This document shows, piece after piece, positions 46,411-58,190 of a stretch of 64,000 bases of DNA. The first letter of the stretch is position 1. Every line of letters begins with the position of its first letter. The translations under genes were made by a program, and so were the position numbers. The notes beneath the pieces are model-generated. The model ran no database searches, was not told where the DNA came from, and worked only from the letters and a program-made list of their open reading frames with translations. Location of the stretch: assembly GCF_019578655.1 (NCBI RefSeq), contig NC_063258.1, forward strand, positions 26,230,802-26,294,801, in the 5' to 3' direction. Origin of the DNA: Ricinus communis (lineage: Eukaryota; Streptophyta; Magnoliopsida; Malpighiales; Euphorbiaceae).

Positions 46411-48417
46411 TTAATCTATGCGGAATGTATCATTTGGCTGCTTGAATGTTCCAATCATGATATGGGGAAATATAACCATGCAAGCCATAAATAGTGTGAA
46501 CTGCAGCAAAGGAAAGAGGAATCAACCAGTCTACACAAGCAAATCATTCTACACACAAATGGAAAAGCCAAAGCATCTAAGGTATACCAGAAGAGGAAGG
46601 GTCAGAAAACTCCATATTGGCCATAGGGCGAAGGAGAACCTACATAAGAAGAGGTTCAACAACAGGAGCAGTCGTAACATATCAGCAATTCAAAGAAGAG
46701 ATTTGAAACAGAAGTAATCAAATAGTTTGTCTTACAGGGAAAAGGAGACGAGTCCCAATAGGGTAACTAATGGCAAGGCAGATATACTTGATAGCTCCCA
46801 CTTTTCATCAAACCTCCTAACACTCCATGCAAACACACTTGTATAAAAGAATATGACCACATTCAAGCCAACACCTATCATCCCAAGATACAACGGCAAT
46901 CTGCATGGAAATTTCTGGAGCTTAGAGAAGACACAAAGACTCTAAATGAATCCTATAATTAACATAAAATCAACCATACTACTTTAACACACTTAAAGGT
47001 GTCTTTTAACATCAACCATCATAGTACATTAACATTTTAAACTACACTATAGACATTGTTTACAAATCATCACATTTTATATGCCATTCTAGGAATTTAA
47101 TCAAACTGGGATTTTACAATATCCTGCAAATAAAGATGAGCCCTTTACAAAGACCAAAAGGTGAGCAAATTAAGTTTGATAATAAGATGACCAAACATAT
47201 TTAAAGCAATTGGATGTGAACATTTACAAAGCTAAGAATAAGCATAAAACTTCAATTGGGTGCCACTCAATATTAAATGCAGAGGAAAAAAGAACAGTTA
47301 TCCATGTTCAGAGAGGAAAAAGAACAGTTATCCATGTTCAGAGAGGAAAAAGAACAGTTATCCATATTCAGGGGAAAGCAGGATGCTGCTATCTCTAATC
47401 AAATTCTGCACTCAAGAATTTGTTGAACAAGCAATAGAAAAATAAATAAACAACCAAATAGCATAATTTTTTGGAGCTAATTACTTCTGAAACAACTAAA
47501 GATGCACCATGACAACCTCAACATTACCGCCATGAAAATTATTAGCCAATTTAGTTCTATGAAACAACGTATAAAGACTTTCTGATATCTCGGAGGAACA
47601 AATCAAATATGCAGCCAAATGTAAGGAAAACTTGAAATATAGCATATATATAGATTTCAACAACCTTAAGATACCATTATTATGCAAAGACCAGTTTGAA
47701 ATTAGTAACAGTTTCCTTCACTGTGTTACATTACCTTTTTTTTTTTTTTTTACTTTTAAAGAGCTTTTCTCATGGTAAATGTCATCAAATCTAAGTATCA
47801 AAACCTTCAGTCCATGTTACGGTACATCCAAAATAATTTATGCAAAACTAGGTAGATCTTTCACAATAAGCCTTGTTTCTCTCTCTAAAGGTGAAACTAA
47901 ACCAAGTTCAAATCCCAAAGATAGCCTTGATTTGAGATGCTGAAGTCAACTAGATGACCAGTTTGCCTCTGTCTAAATCTATCCTCTTACAAATCCTCAG
48001 TATGGCCACAATTTCTTTCTCAAAAGGGTGTTAGAGAAGGTCTTTGTATCACAGAATAGATTTCAAGGCAACGGTTACGGAACACCATCTTTTAAGACTA
48101 TTACACTTAAAACCCATTTCTCCTGAATCCACTTTACTCCTTTAGTTTGTTCTTAATCACGGTTTTCCTCATAAATAATTCAGTATTTTGTTAATATTTA
48201 TATGTTGTCACTTGTAAATATAAAAACATAATCTATATATTGAAAAGAACAAATTATTTGTTCAAAGCAATTTAAAATAACATGACAGTAAGATGGTTTT
48301 ATATTTGACAAAGGCCACCATGACTCATTGGATATGTTAGTGCACTAGGTCTTCATAAATAATTCAGTAGCCTCCATTAGAAAAGAAAGTGCATTATGTG
48401 AAAGATGGTAGTCACAG

Positions 48418-48448
<31 letters not shown>

Positions 48449-49615
48449 AAAAAAAAGGAGGAAGAAGGAAACAACTCGGTAACAGCCATGTTCAACACAA
48501 AATGTCTACCAGATTGTGGCAGCTTGCTTTCATGAAACACCACTACTATGATCTGAAACCATGTTATGATCCCCTGTATATTTTTATATCTATTTTTAAA
48601 ATTTTCTCTATCATCATCAATCAAACACTGAACTAATTCTTTACATTAGTAAACTTAAGGATCTTTATTGATTTATTTTGCCAGTAGCATGCCACAGGTG
48701 GTTTAAGCGAAACATTGAACCTCTTCTCTTACCTTCTGTATAGTACATAATCCACCTCCTATAACAATAAAACTAAATCAAAGTGAATCTTAAAAATCTT
48801 TTCCTATTTCTTAATGATTTTCTTAATCACAAAGGTAATTGGCAAAGTAAAAAAATCTAGCGACTTCGTAACATAACGGTTCAACTTAGATTCATCTAAT
48901 AATGGAAAGAAATTGACAGATTTGATGCATGTAAAGCCTGGCTTTCAAAATTGTAAGATGGATCTCACACATACAAATGCACCAACACCTCTGCACCAAA
49001 CATATATGCATGAAATAGCATTTAATTTCTATATATATCTTACCAGATTAGTTTATCAAATAAACCTCAGAACAGATTCCAACAGTAAATTGACAGGGGA
49101 GATCTTTGGTCGTTATTAAATTGTTTCATACAAGTCTATCTTTATGCCATTTCAAACTTTTTTTTTCCAATTTTTCTCAACATAATTTTGGCTGAACCTT
49201 ACAAAGGCAATACAACAAAGGAGAACGTGAAAACACTTCAAAGGCAACAGAAGCTTAAGTAAAGATTAACTATCGCAAAAAATTAAACCTCTTAAACTAA
49301 CAAAAATATCTGAATGCACAAAGTGAATGACAGAGATTGATTAACAAAATTCTTGTACCTTCTTATTCGTCCATCATGCCACAAAAGGTAAATCAAATTG
49401 CAGTGTCGATCACCGAAGTAGACAATGAAAATTGCAGAAGCAATCCAAAGCACATTCTCCACAATCTCAACCCACGATCGAACTCGAGGGCTAGGAGTAG
49501 AAAAAGGCTGCGGCCTTGAACAGGCATCATCCTCAAGATCATCGCCACCTGAGGCATAGCCTTGGCTATGTCTCTGCCTCATATATCCACCTCCAACTGG
49601 TGAGCCACCAGACAT
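46411..49615 (-). CDS. TMEM128-like four-helix membrane protein
   Basis: Four exons on the reverse strand: 49615-49359, 46900-46736, 46639-46588 and 46500-46411. Introns are GT-AG; the first is 2.46 kb. The product is 187 residues. The hydrophilic N-terminus (MSGGSPVGGGYMRQRHSQGY, then acidic DDLEDDACSR) is followed by four hydrophobic segments. They lie at about 50-68 (ENVLWIASAIFIVYF), 88-108 (LYLGMIGVGLNVVIFFYTS), 128-152 (ISALPLVTLLGLVSFSLFSF) and 154-175. The motif YFGDRHCNLIYLLWHDGRIRR is conserved in plant TMEM128-like proteins as I recall them. Function is not well established; animal TMEM128 is a small ER-type membrane protein. The tiny third exon (52 nt, FALWPIWSFLTLPLL) was found because the second and fourth exons would otherwise join without a conserved helix. 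Confidence 0.88.
47281..47371. repeat. 30-bp unit repeated three times in the TMEM128-like intron
   Basis: Three near-identical 30-bp copies of a unit like AGAGGAAAAAGAACAGTTAT plus CCATGTTCAG, within the first intron. The third copy has one base change (CCATATTCAG). Confidence 0.93.
48415..48455. repeat. (CA)n-A(n) microsatellite in the TMEM128-like intron
   Basis: About 14 CA units followed by an A12 run, in the large first intron. Confidence 0.9.
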
Positions 49616-51816
49616 TTTCACAGAAATGCACAAAAAATGCCCCCAAAATTTCACTACCCACTAATAAAATCCAACTCTCTGAAAATCTAAACAAAGAATT
49701 TTACCTCTTCAGCTACTGTAAACTGAAAAGACATAATGTAACTTTGTATTGCCATAACATGAGAAAAGAGAATTACATAATTACATGAGTATTATTTACC
49801 AAAATCTATCAAGAATGAATCTTTCTAAAACAAGAAAAAGAAAAACCGAGAAGCAAAACTGAATTCCACATAAAACCCAGCTCATAAAATGTCACTATCA
49901 ATAAAATAGATTAATGAATCGAAAGAAGCGGCCTTGAAAAGGAAAATAAAACCCCCCCCAAGAAAAGAAGGAAAGAAAGAAAAACTCAAACCAAACTTGT
50001 CATGATAACCACCCACATGGTAATGTTCAACTCCAGATTCATATTCCTTGTCAAAAACCCAAAAAATCGTATCGGGTCTGAGCGAAGTAAGGAATTCTTG
50101 AAGGCAAAACTGTAATAAAAGCAAGGAAAAGAAGGGCAATCCGGTATTTCTCCAGCTCTATGTATATGAGAGGAGGGTAGAAGAAGAGTATGATTACAAG
50201 TAAATGTCTTTTTATGCGTGACGAAAGGGGTCTGTTTTTTTTGTATCACATAACGGAATGTTTAAAGATTTTTCTATAAGAGAAGACCTCTTGCTTTCCT
50301 TTTCAAGAAGCAAGCTTCTGTCACAATTTTTTTTCTAAGAATATTTTAGGGTTTAATGGTTTTTTATTCATTAATTTAAATTGGAAAAATGTAATTTTCT
50401 TGTAATAAATCAATGATGGGATTGAAAGGTGTTGAAGTATTGATATGATCAGACGGCTTAAGTCATGAATATTTGACACATGACGAAATCTTATTGGTCA
50501 AAGTGATAAAATGAAGAGTCTTTTTCTTTCTCTCTTAAACAATTTATTATTTTGGCAGTATATAGAGGAAGCAAAGAATTGGGTTGGGTGGGATTTTTTG
50601 TGGTTAATTAGATTGGTGAGCCACCACCAAGAACAGGAAAGATTAGGATGGATGATGATGAATATTATTTGTTTGTTCAATCTTTCCAGGTCAAGATTAC
50701 ACACACAAGAGAAAATGGGTTTGTTATTGTTATTGTTGCTAAGATTTCTGTTTTTGAGTTTGCAATTTTCAGGGTTTGGATAAGATGGTGCATCAATGCA
50801 AGAGGTTTTTAGTTTGACCTGTAATTATTTTGAATCTTCAATAATCAACACCTTTCGCCTTCTAGTTCTGTTTCAGCTTGAGCTTCATATGCCTACGTTT
50901 CCCCAGAAAAAAAGAAAAAGAGAAGGTCCACATGCCTGAACAGATGATTAATGTTTGGGAATGCTACACGCCTCTCCTTCTTTACACCTAAGACAACAAT
51001 AAATTTTCATTTTCTTTTCAACACATGGATGACATTAGATAAATTCTCCTATTTCTTATATATGTCAAATGTCAAAGAAGCAAGCCATTGACAATATATT
51101 AAGACCCTACTATTTCTTTTTAATGTGTGGATTACATCTAGGCTTACGGTTTGATGAGCAAATACATGGTTAATCATGTTAAACATTTTAGATGGTAATC
51201 GAATATTGTTATAGAAAATTCACATTATAAAGGCATAAATATATGTATGTTAAATAAACTAAAAAAAGAAAAAAGAAAAGAGATGTTCCATTGCCGGTGC
51301 AGTTAAAATCAATTCTGACAAGTTACCAACAAGCATCTAAAAGAGAAGAAACACGAATAGAAAAGATTGCATAATATTCCTAAGACTAAGTTTTCATGGC
51401 CTACGAAATCAACCCTTCAATAAGCTATGCATCTAAACCAAATGATACCCTTATGGACCAACCAAATTGAGAAAAAAGAAAAAGAAAACTCAACCTGTAA
51501 ATTCCATTATTTTACAAAATTAGCCAGTGAGATTTTACATCAAAATGTTTCAGATATGAACATATATAAAATTCTAAGTATAGAGGTAAACAGAATGCTA
51601 GTGTGTTATAATTTGGTTAGTTTTATATCCATGTTCTCCTACTGCAACCACCATCACCAACAACAATCACATTAGCTCCTACGTAAATTTCAATTAGTAC
51701 TACCCCGGAGACAGGTTAGTTACATATAACTGTTTTACTTCCAAGATGCGAGGAAATATAGCATCGTGTGGTCCAAGAAACATCTTCAACTACCAAGTGC
51801 AGAAGTTAATGTTTTG
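49616..51816. other. Spacer between the TMEM128-like gene and MED17
   Basis: It probably holds the leader and promoter of the TMEM128-like gene (49616 to about 50300) and the 3' region of MED17 (about 51400-51816). No further gene is seen. Short open frames here, such as that at 50511-50783, show no family features. Confidence 0.4.
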
Positions 51817-54197
51817 TCAATGGCTCCCACCCCCACTGCATAAACTAACCAGATTCATCAGTATTGAGTATAAGATGTCAAGAGGTAAATATCCCAAGAA
51901 CTTTCTATATTCAGATGCTTCATCAGCAATATCCATATGAAGTTTCCTCTCCTCTGCAAAGCCATCTTCCATCACTAACCACCAGGATATGCACCCTTCA
52001 GTATCTTCAGGGTCCACATGTGCCACCAGGCTCAGTACTTCACCCTGTTCCAACTCAAATGACAAGCATAGAAAGTCGCGATTTGCTTTAATTCCCACTG
52101 AAAGAGCTTCCTCATGAAGCCAGCGGATAACCTGGCTAGCAACCTATCACCAAGTCGAGGACAAGAAATTAAAACACAAGAATTGTGCTGGTAATAACTG
52201 TTAATGTGACATAATTAATGCCCAAACACACTCATAGGCAAATGACTAACTAAAATGAAGGAGAATTTATAATTGATCACAAGAAATTATGAGATGAAAA
52301 AAGAAATTCCTGGAAGCTTTATTTTCTCAGTTGCAAGGAATTGACAGTTGAATCTTTATTGATGGGAGGATGAAAGTAAGTTAACTGATTTCGATCTGTC
52401 ACTCTAGATACAAGTAGGTAATGTTAGATACAAGGAGAAAAAAGAGAACTCAATTCACTAGGCCTAAATCCTAACTTGACAGGGTTGGCAATGCAGATCT
52501 GTTTTCCTCTATTCTACTTGTTTAGGGCAAAATTTACAGAGAGGGCTGGCATTAACGACATGTCACTTACTCATTGTTATTATTTTGACAAAGCGCTAAT
52601 TCTGTGGTTTATACAGAATTATTTTCCCTAAATAAACAATTGTCTCTTTGATCTAGAATCTGTTATATCTTCTCCCAACACATGTTAAAACCAGCAAAGC
52701 AAACAAAATAGTGTAACTAATTTCAATCTGCTTTAATTTGCTTATACTATTGCTTTGACTCAATCTCAATCTCATGTTATAAGTTCGTTACTTCAGTTTT
52801 TGAGTTGATTTCATTTTCTTTTTCTCATAAAAATTGAACATACCAATGCATACCTTCGTATTACTGTAACTTAGTTCATATTTCAAATCCTGGACGAGGC
52901 TTATAATAATTTTCCTGAAGGAGAACCAAGAAGGCTCTTAATTCTTAAAATCTTAAACCAGTTATGGAGTGTGGCAAAATCCATCAATCCCTATCACCTT
53001 CATTTCAGCTGCTTAGTATGAGAAGCTGAAATATTCTTAAGATCTCTTAATTATCACATTAACTACATTTACTATTCTTTTTCACCTTAATTCTTCCAGA
53101 AAAAGTGATGAAGAAGCTTTAGTTTAACTTTGCATGGTTGATTACTCACAGACTTATCACCTATATGTACAAATTAGCATCGTAAACCATCATAAAAGCA
53201 GGTGATACAACCAGAAATCATAAGAACAGCAACCTACCTGCTGCAGAATTATCACAGGAAGATCAGCCAAATCACAGTCATATTTGTTCACAGAACATAC
53301 GTCATCAGAACTGCCTTTAAATAGACCGACAACATTAGGAGCACCTTCTGCTTCAACAGAGATGCAATCATCATTTACCACGATCTTAGACCGAAATTCT
53401 GTTTTAATATCATTCTTCATGCTTTTGGTGTCCGATGTGCGAAGTTGAGAATTTGCATGAAGAATGGACTGAGGAACCTTCATAAGTATTGTCCATGAAG
53501 ATGTACGGGAATGCCAAGTGGGATGAGAGATTAAGTGGACATATGGGACCTTGCATACCTATAAGGTTGGAAGAAAAACAGACATGAGTTACTAAGGTAA
53601 AATACTTAAACCACATATCGAGTGTAGAAAATGTCAGCAATTCATATAAGTAGCAAACAGGACAATACCACATTTTCTAGCTCCATAAGAACTTTGTTTG
53701 AAAAGATTCTGTGAGCCACAGACATGCAGAAATGACCAAGAAGGCCAGGCCCATCCTTTGTTAGCTGACCAGATACATGGGTGCCAGTGGAAAGGGGTCT
53801 ATCCTTTGCTCTTACAAATACATGCTCATGAAAAATCTGTTGAAGATATATTTCATAACCGATCCAGTTAGGAAAGCATGACTTCTTCTTAAGAAAGTCA
53901 TGATTTTCGTCTGGTAATTTTACTCCAGCTAATGAATCTAAAGGTAAAACTGGTGATTCTGAAATCTGGAACCCTCCACCATCAACCGTTTTATCATCCC
54001 CATTAGATGGCACAAGGGATATAAAGATAGAAGTTCCTGGATTTATGCTCAATTGTAGATAATTTTCTTGAATTCCAGTCACATTGAGTCCTAAAGATTG
54101 GTTGAATGCTTCACGGTTCACCATGTCAAATACCTAGAACCACAAGAAGCTAAGAGATATAAAACTGATATTGAGAAGAAATACACACACATACCAC

Positions 54198-54261
<64 letters not shown>

Positions 54262-56770
54262 TGGGCTGGGGGTGGAATGGGGGAAAAGGGGAATAAGGGG
54301 AAATCTACCTGCTCATCAAAGATTGCCTGATGAACTTCACGAAGAAGCGAGTGTGTTTCTTTCACGCATTCATTATCACTTAGAGATTCTTTCTCAGCTT
54401 CTTTTGATGAATGCTCAACTGAACATGAACTTTTAATTTTAGTGCATTTCTTTATGTTGTCATTGGAATGTACACCAAGAAAACCAAAATGAAGAGAGCG
54501 GCAAGAACTTGGAGGTAAATTTATAGCTAGCATGCCAGCTGAGTCATGGTCAATACGAATGGTAGATAGAGAAGGGGGACGAAATAGAGAGGCTGAATCA
54601 TATAGTGAATTATCAAAAAGATCAATGGTGAAGCCCTCATTGCTGAGAGCAGTTGCCGCCATGCGCTGCCGTTTGACTTTCCAGTTTTGCTGCAATCTAT
54701 CAGCTTGTCAGTAAATCAGATGAGAGATTGTTGAAGATATGAGCTTAAATTCTTAAATTGTATTCCTTGAGCACAGTTATAGACATGAGTAGCTATGAAG
54801 ACAATATATGTTTGATAAAACCATCTATTGAGTTCAACATGGAAGCAAACAGGGCAGCAAACCTGATTAGAGCACCATAAAATCTTGCTTCCCTTGCAAT
54901 CTGCTGTTCGAAAGCTTTGGCAGACTGCTTAAAATATTTACCAAGATGCTGCAGAAGAAACAAAGAGTAATAAGAAACTTGAGAGATGCATCAATATCAT
55001 AAAAAAGAGACTCCAAAAATCTCTTTCAATAACAAATCCTAGTTGACCCTGTAGATGAAACGATAGCCAATTTGCATTATGCATAGCATGAATTACAGTG
55101 AATGCACCAGTTACTGCAGAGATCCTTTTCCCATCCAATGAAGAAAAGTGTGACAAAGAGATGAATAAAAATACCCGGTAGCATTGTAGCTTGGTTGCTG
55201 TAGAAACGGCAAGATCAGCTAGATGCTCACTGGGTAATGGCTTTGGTCTGGTCATGCTAGCCACTGTTACAGCATCATTGGCTTCCACCTTTACATAATA
55301 AACCCATAAATTAGACCCACGTGATGGAATTGATGGGATTGTAAAGGAGGAATATTTTCTGAAATATCTCAAGTTCAGCTATAATGTGTGGTTGCAAAGG
55401 AGCACATAACATTTTCAGGTCCTGCAGAAAGTTTTGCATGCACCCCAACCACATATAGTTTGTTACTTAAATTTTCATTAATTTATAGTTATATCTTATC
55501 ATTTCTCACTTTTCAAGTCTACGAATGTACATATCATATTCAATATTCGAATTTCTGTCCATTAACCCACACATAATTCCAACAATAAAAAAAGAAAAAA
55601 CAACCCAGACTCTATTATCACTTACTGGCAACCTAAAACTTGTTTACTGTATAAGAAACAACAAAAATTCAATAAAGGTTCATTAAAAACACGCACATTT
55701 AGACTTCATAATTTCATCTATATTAAAAACTTCTTCCCAATCAAACTAATATAAAAATCATAATGCTAATACAGTATTGCACAAAATTCAAACAGAGAGT
55801 GGGTCTCACAGTATTGATGAGATCAATAATGACAGAGAGCTCCTGGTGAGCCAATTGCAAATTCTCCACCATACTCTGCCATGGCCATGGCGTTGAAGAG
55901 GAGCTCTCTTTCGAGCTCTTTGTCTTCTGCTTCTTTTTTTCCTTATTCTTTTCCTCATCCTGTTTCTCAACTGCCCATCCGAAATCTATTCGCCGAATCA
56001 ATGATACTCTTTTCTCATCATATCCAACATCACTGTTCCCCAAAAACAACAAACAAACGCTAATTGAAATAAACTTACTTCACTATATAATAAATTAATA
56101 AAGACTTCTATTTATCAGATCTTCATGACACAATAAAGTAATTATTGTAACTAATTGTGTATAAATATACCTGGGAGTTGAAAAGATATGAAATGAATAA
56201 CAATTACCATTGATATCTCTTTATCTCTCTTCTTTTTCTTCTTATCTCAACTCTTCTCTCAGCCTCCCTTTCCTCTTTTTGCTCTCCCTTTCTCTTCTAT
56301 TTTCTCATTATCCAAACATTAGTTATGATCCATGAACTTGAGTCATAACACAGGTTTTCAACTTAGACCCAAAATCTGATTTTATAGATGCATAATTATA
56401 AGTTGAGTAATACAGGAAATTCAAAATTGACATAAAATTTTCTGTTCGGCAGCTTGGAAACCAAAGGAAAAATAATGAAAAGTTCAAAATAAAAATAAAA
56501 ATGGGGAATGTTATAGGTTAACCACTATTTCTTATTCAGCTTCAAATAAATCTCCATAATATCAAGTGAGCCTACTTCACTATCTAGCAATACATTAGTT
56601 AAATTACGTTCAGTTAGGGTTAAAGCTTTATACCTAAATTTGCTTAATAGACTCATAATAAAATAAAAGAGAGAAACGTACGTCGGGAATCGTTCGACGC
56701 CATTTTCTTCGATGGCCTCCAATCGCTTAACGGGAAGCTTGTCGAGAGAGATTTCTACTTTCCCCTCCAT
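51817..56770 (-). CDS. MED17: Mediator complex subunit 17
   Basis: Eight exons on the reverse strand: 56770-56682, 56032-55810, 55288-55175, 54948-54863, 54696-54309, 54133-53669, 53558-53238 and 52143-51817. All introns are GT-AG and all phases join. The product is 670 residues, close to Arabidopsis MED17. Landmarks are MEGKVEISLDKLPVKRLEAI at the N-terminus, RVSLIRRIDFGWAVEK, a Lys/Ser-rich linker, PWQSMVENLQLAHQELSVII and LGKYFKQSAKAFEQQIAREA. Further on come QQNWKVKRQRMA and, near the C-terminus, FLGYLPLDILYSILMNLVSL. MED17 is a scaffold of the Mediator head module, which links transcription factors to RNA polymerase II in the nucleus; in plants it is also needed for small-RNA gene transcription. 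The start is the first ATG; the codon-level extension upstream starts at TTG. A long (CT)n tract sits in the intron before exon 6. Confidence 0.95.
54199..54260. repeat. (GA)n microsatellite in a short MED17 intron
   Basis: About 30 GA units with one interruption lie within the 175-bp intron 54308-54134. In the sense of the gene it is a (TC)n tract beginning about 65 bases upstream of the acceptor, so it lengthens the pyrimidine-rich region. Confidence 0.9.
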
Positions 56771-56873
56771 TTTTCTTTCCAAATTTTGTTTTTCGAAACA
56801 AAACCAGAACGAAACGTGAAGGCATTCTCCTGTTCTGGGCTCTGCTTGGGCAGAGGCTTTGATCCTTTTGCCC

Positions 56874-56893
56874 AGCCCAAAACGCTAGGCCCA
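56874..56893 (-). promoter_or_regulatory. Site II-like (TGGGCC/T) pair upstream of MED17
   Basis: On the reverse strand, TGGGCC (56893-56888) and TGGGCT (56879-56874) lie 104-123 bp upstream of the start codon. Another TGGGC lies nearby at 56836-56852 on the other strand. These are TCP-binding-type elements of housekeeping promoters. Function is inferred. Confidence 0.45.
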
Positions 56894-57229
56894 CAACACA
56901 AATTTATTTAGAAACTCTTAAAAAATTTCCTAAAATCAACTCAAAAAAATATTTTTTTTACTGTTTAAATTTTTTCAAGAATATTATTTTTTTAAAATAA
57001 AATATAGTTATTTTTCGGTTTTCTTTTTAATTTTTAATTTTTTTATTTTTTTATCAAAAAAAAACTAAAAATATCAAAAATAATAAATACCATATTTTTT
57101 ATAAAAAAAATTAAAAAATATAAATATTCTTATTATTTTTAATTTATTTTTACCCTTTTTAATGTATTTGTACAACATAAAATGCTTAAGCCATAATTTT
57201 ATTTTATATTAAAAAAAATTATTTATAAT

Positions 57230-58190
57230 ATGAACCAAATTAGTACAACAAATTCTACTCCAACAAGGAGTTTTAATGATGCAAAGCCTACTAGCTCAAA
57301 GAATCCTAATCCAATAAGGAGTCCTAACTCAACTATGGATTCTAATCCTGCAAAAAGTCCTAATGATATTAAGAGTTCAAACAACGAAAGAAATCTTAAT
57401 TCAACTAGGGGTCATGGTTCAATTCAAATTACAAGTCAATGAGCTTATCCAAGACATTTGGGCTAAGGACATATTAAGGCTTAAGTTCAATGTTCATTAA
57501 TCTAATTCAGTTTATTGGACTTGAATGAAGCTAATTGGGCTTAAAAAGACCAAATAAGCTAAATTTGAGCATATAAATACTTTTGACCTAACTTGACTTA
57601 TATTATGAGGCCCATTTTATATGACTTATGTAAATTAGGATTTTATGACTTATTATGAGCGGCCACACATGATTTTAACCTAATTAGGACTATGTTTAAA
57701 TTATCTCTTTTAGTTAAAAAAGTTATATTTATCCTATATGAGATGTAAATTTTTATTAGTTAAGATTTAGGGCTTTCTAACCCTATATGAGGCTAGTACG
57801 AATTTTGATGTAAAATTATTTTGAAGTTTAAGTTGAATGATAATTAGTATTTTTACCTTAAGACTTAGTTGCTTTATTTTTGTATTCTTGTTTGAATACA
57901 AATCTTATTTATCAAGGAGTTGATCTATCCTTATAGTGTATTTGGAATTGAGACTTAAGGTAATTAGTTTTTTATAGGTTCTAATTCTTGATTTTCTTTC
58001 TAAGAAATCTGTTTTCTAACCCTTTTTATAGGTTAAATCAAATTGGTTCTTAAGGACTTCATATTAATGCGTTGGGGGTCCGCAATTTAAAAGAAATTCT
58101 CAAATTTATTCATGGAGGTTTTATATCAGTTTTTCTAAAAGAAACTGTGATCATAACAATTTTATATCATCAACTAGCACTCACCTTTCT
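57230..58190 (+). mobile_element. Gypsy-type retrotransposon remnant: 3' end of coding region plus LTR
   Basis: A low-complexity Asn/Ser/Thr/Pro-rich open stretch (57230-57442) is followed, one frame over, by ELIQDIWAKD, which resembles the very C-terminus of many plant Gypsy polyproteins. After a stop comes LTR-like sequence with a TATAAATA box (57574), AGGCCCATTTTATATGACTT, GAGCGGCCACACATGATTTT, CTAACCCTATATGAGGCTAG and TTATCAAGGAGTTGATC, phrases I associate with plant Gypsy LTRs. No 5' partner is present in the window and the right end is vague. Confidence 0.5.

Noticed and set aside
47277..47371. CRISPR-like direct repeats
   Set aside because: The repeats are directly adjacent with no unique spacers, in a plant intron.
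47210..47445. Overlapping small open frames with repeated peptide units
   Set aside because: They are produced by the 30-bp tandem repeat inside an intron of the reverse-strand TMEM128-like gene.
50511..50783. 90-codon open frame with hydrophobic C-terminus
   Set aside because: It lies in the promoter spacer of the TMEM128-like gene, has leucine-rich composition from TTG/TTA repeats, and has no family feature.
54098..54436. Plus-strand open frame with long Arg-Glu repeat
   Set aside because: It is the translation of the (GA)n microsatellite and the antisense of MED17 exons.
57230..57442. Small Asn/Ser-rich protein gene of 70 codons
   Set aside because: It is low complexity and directly followed, in another frame, by a Gypsy-type C-terminal block and LTR-like sequence.
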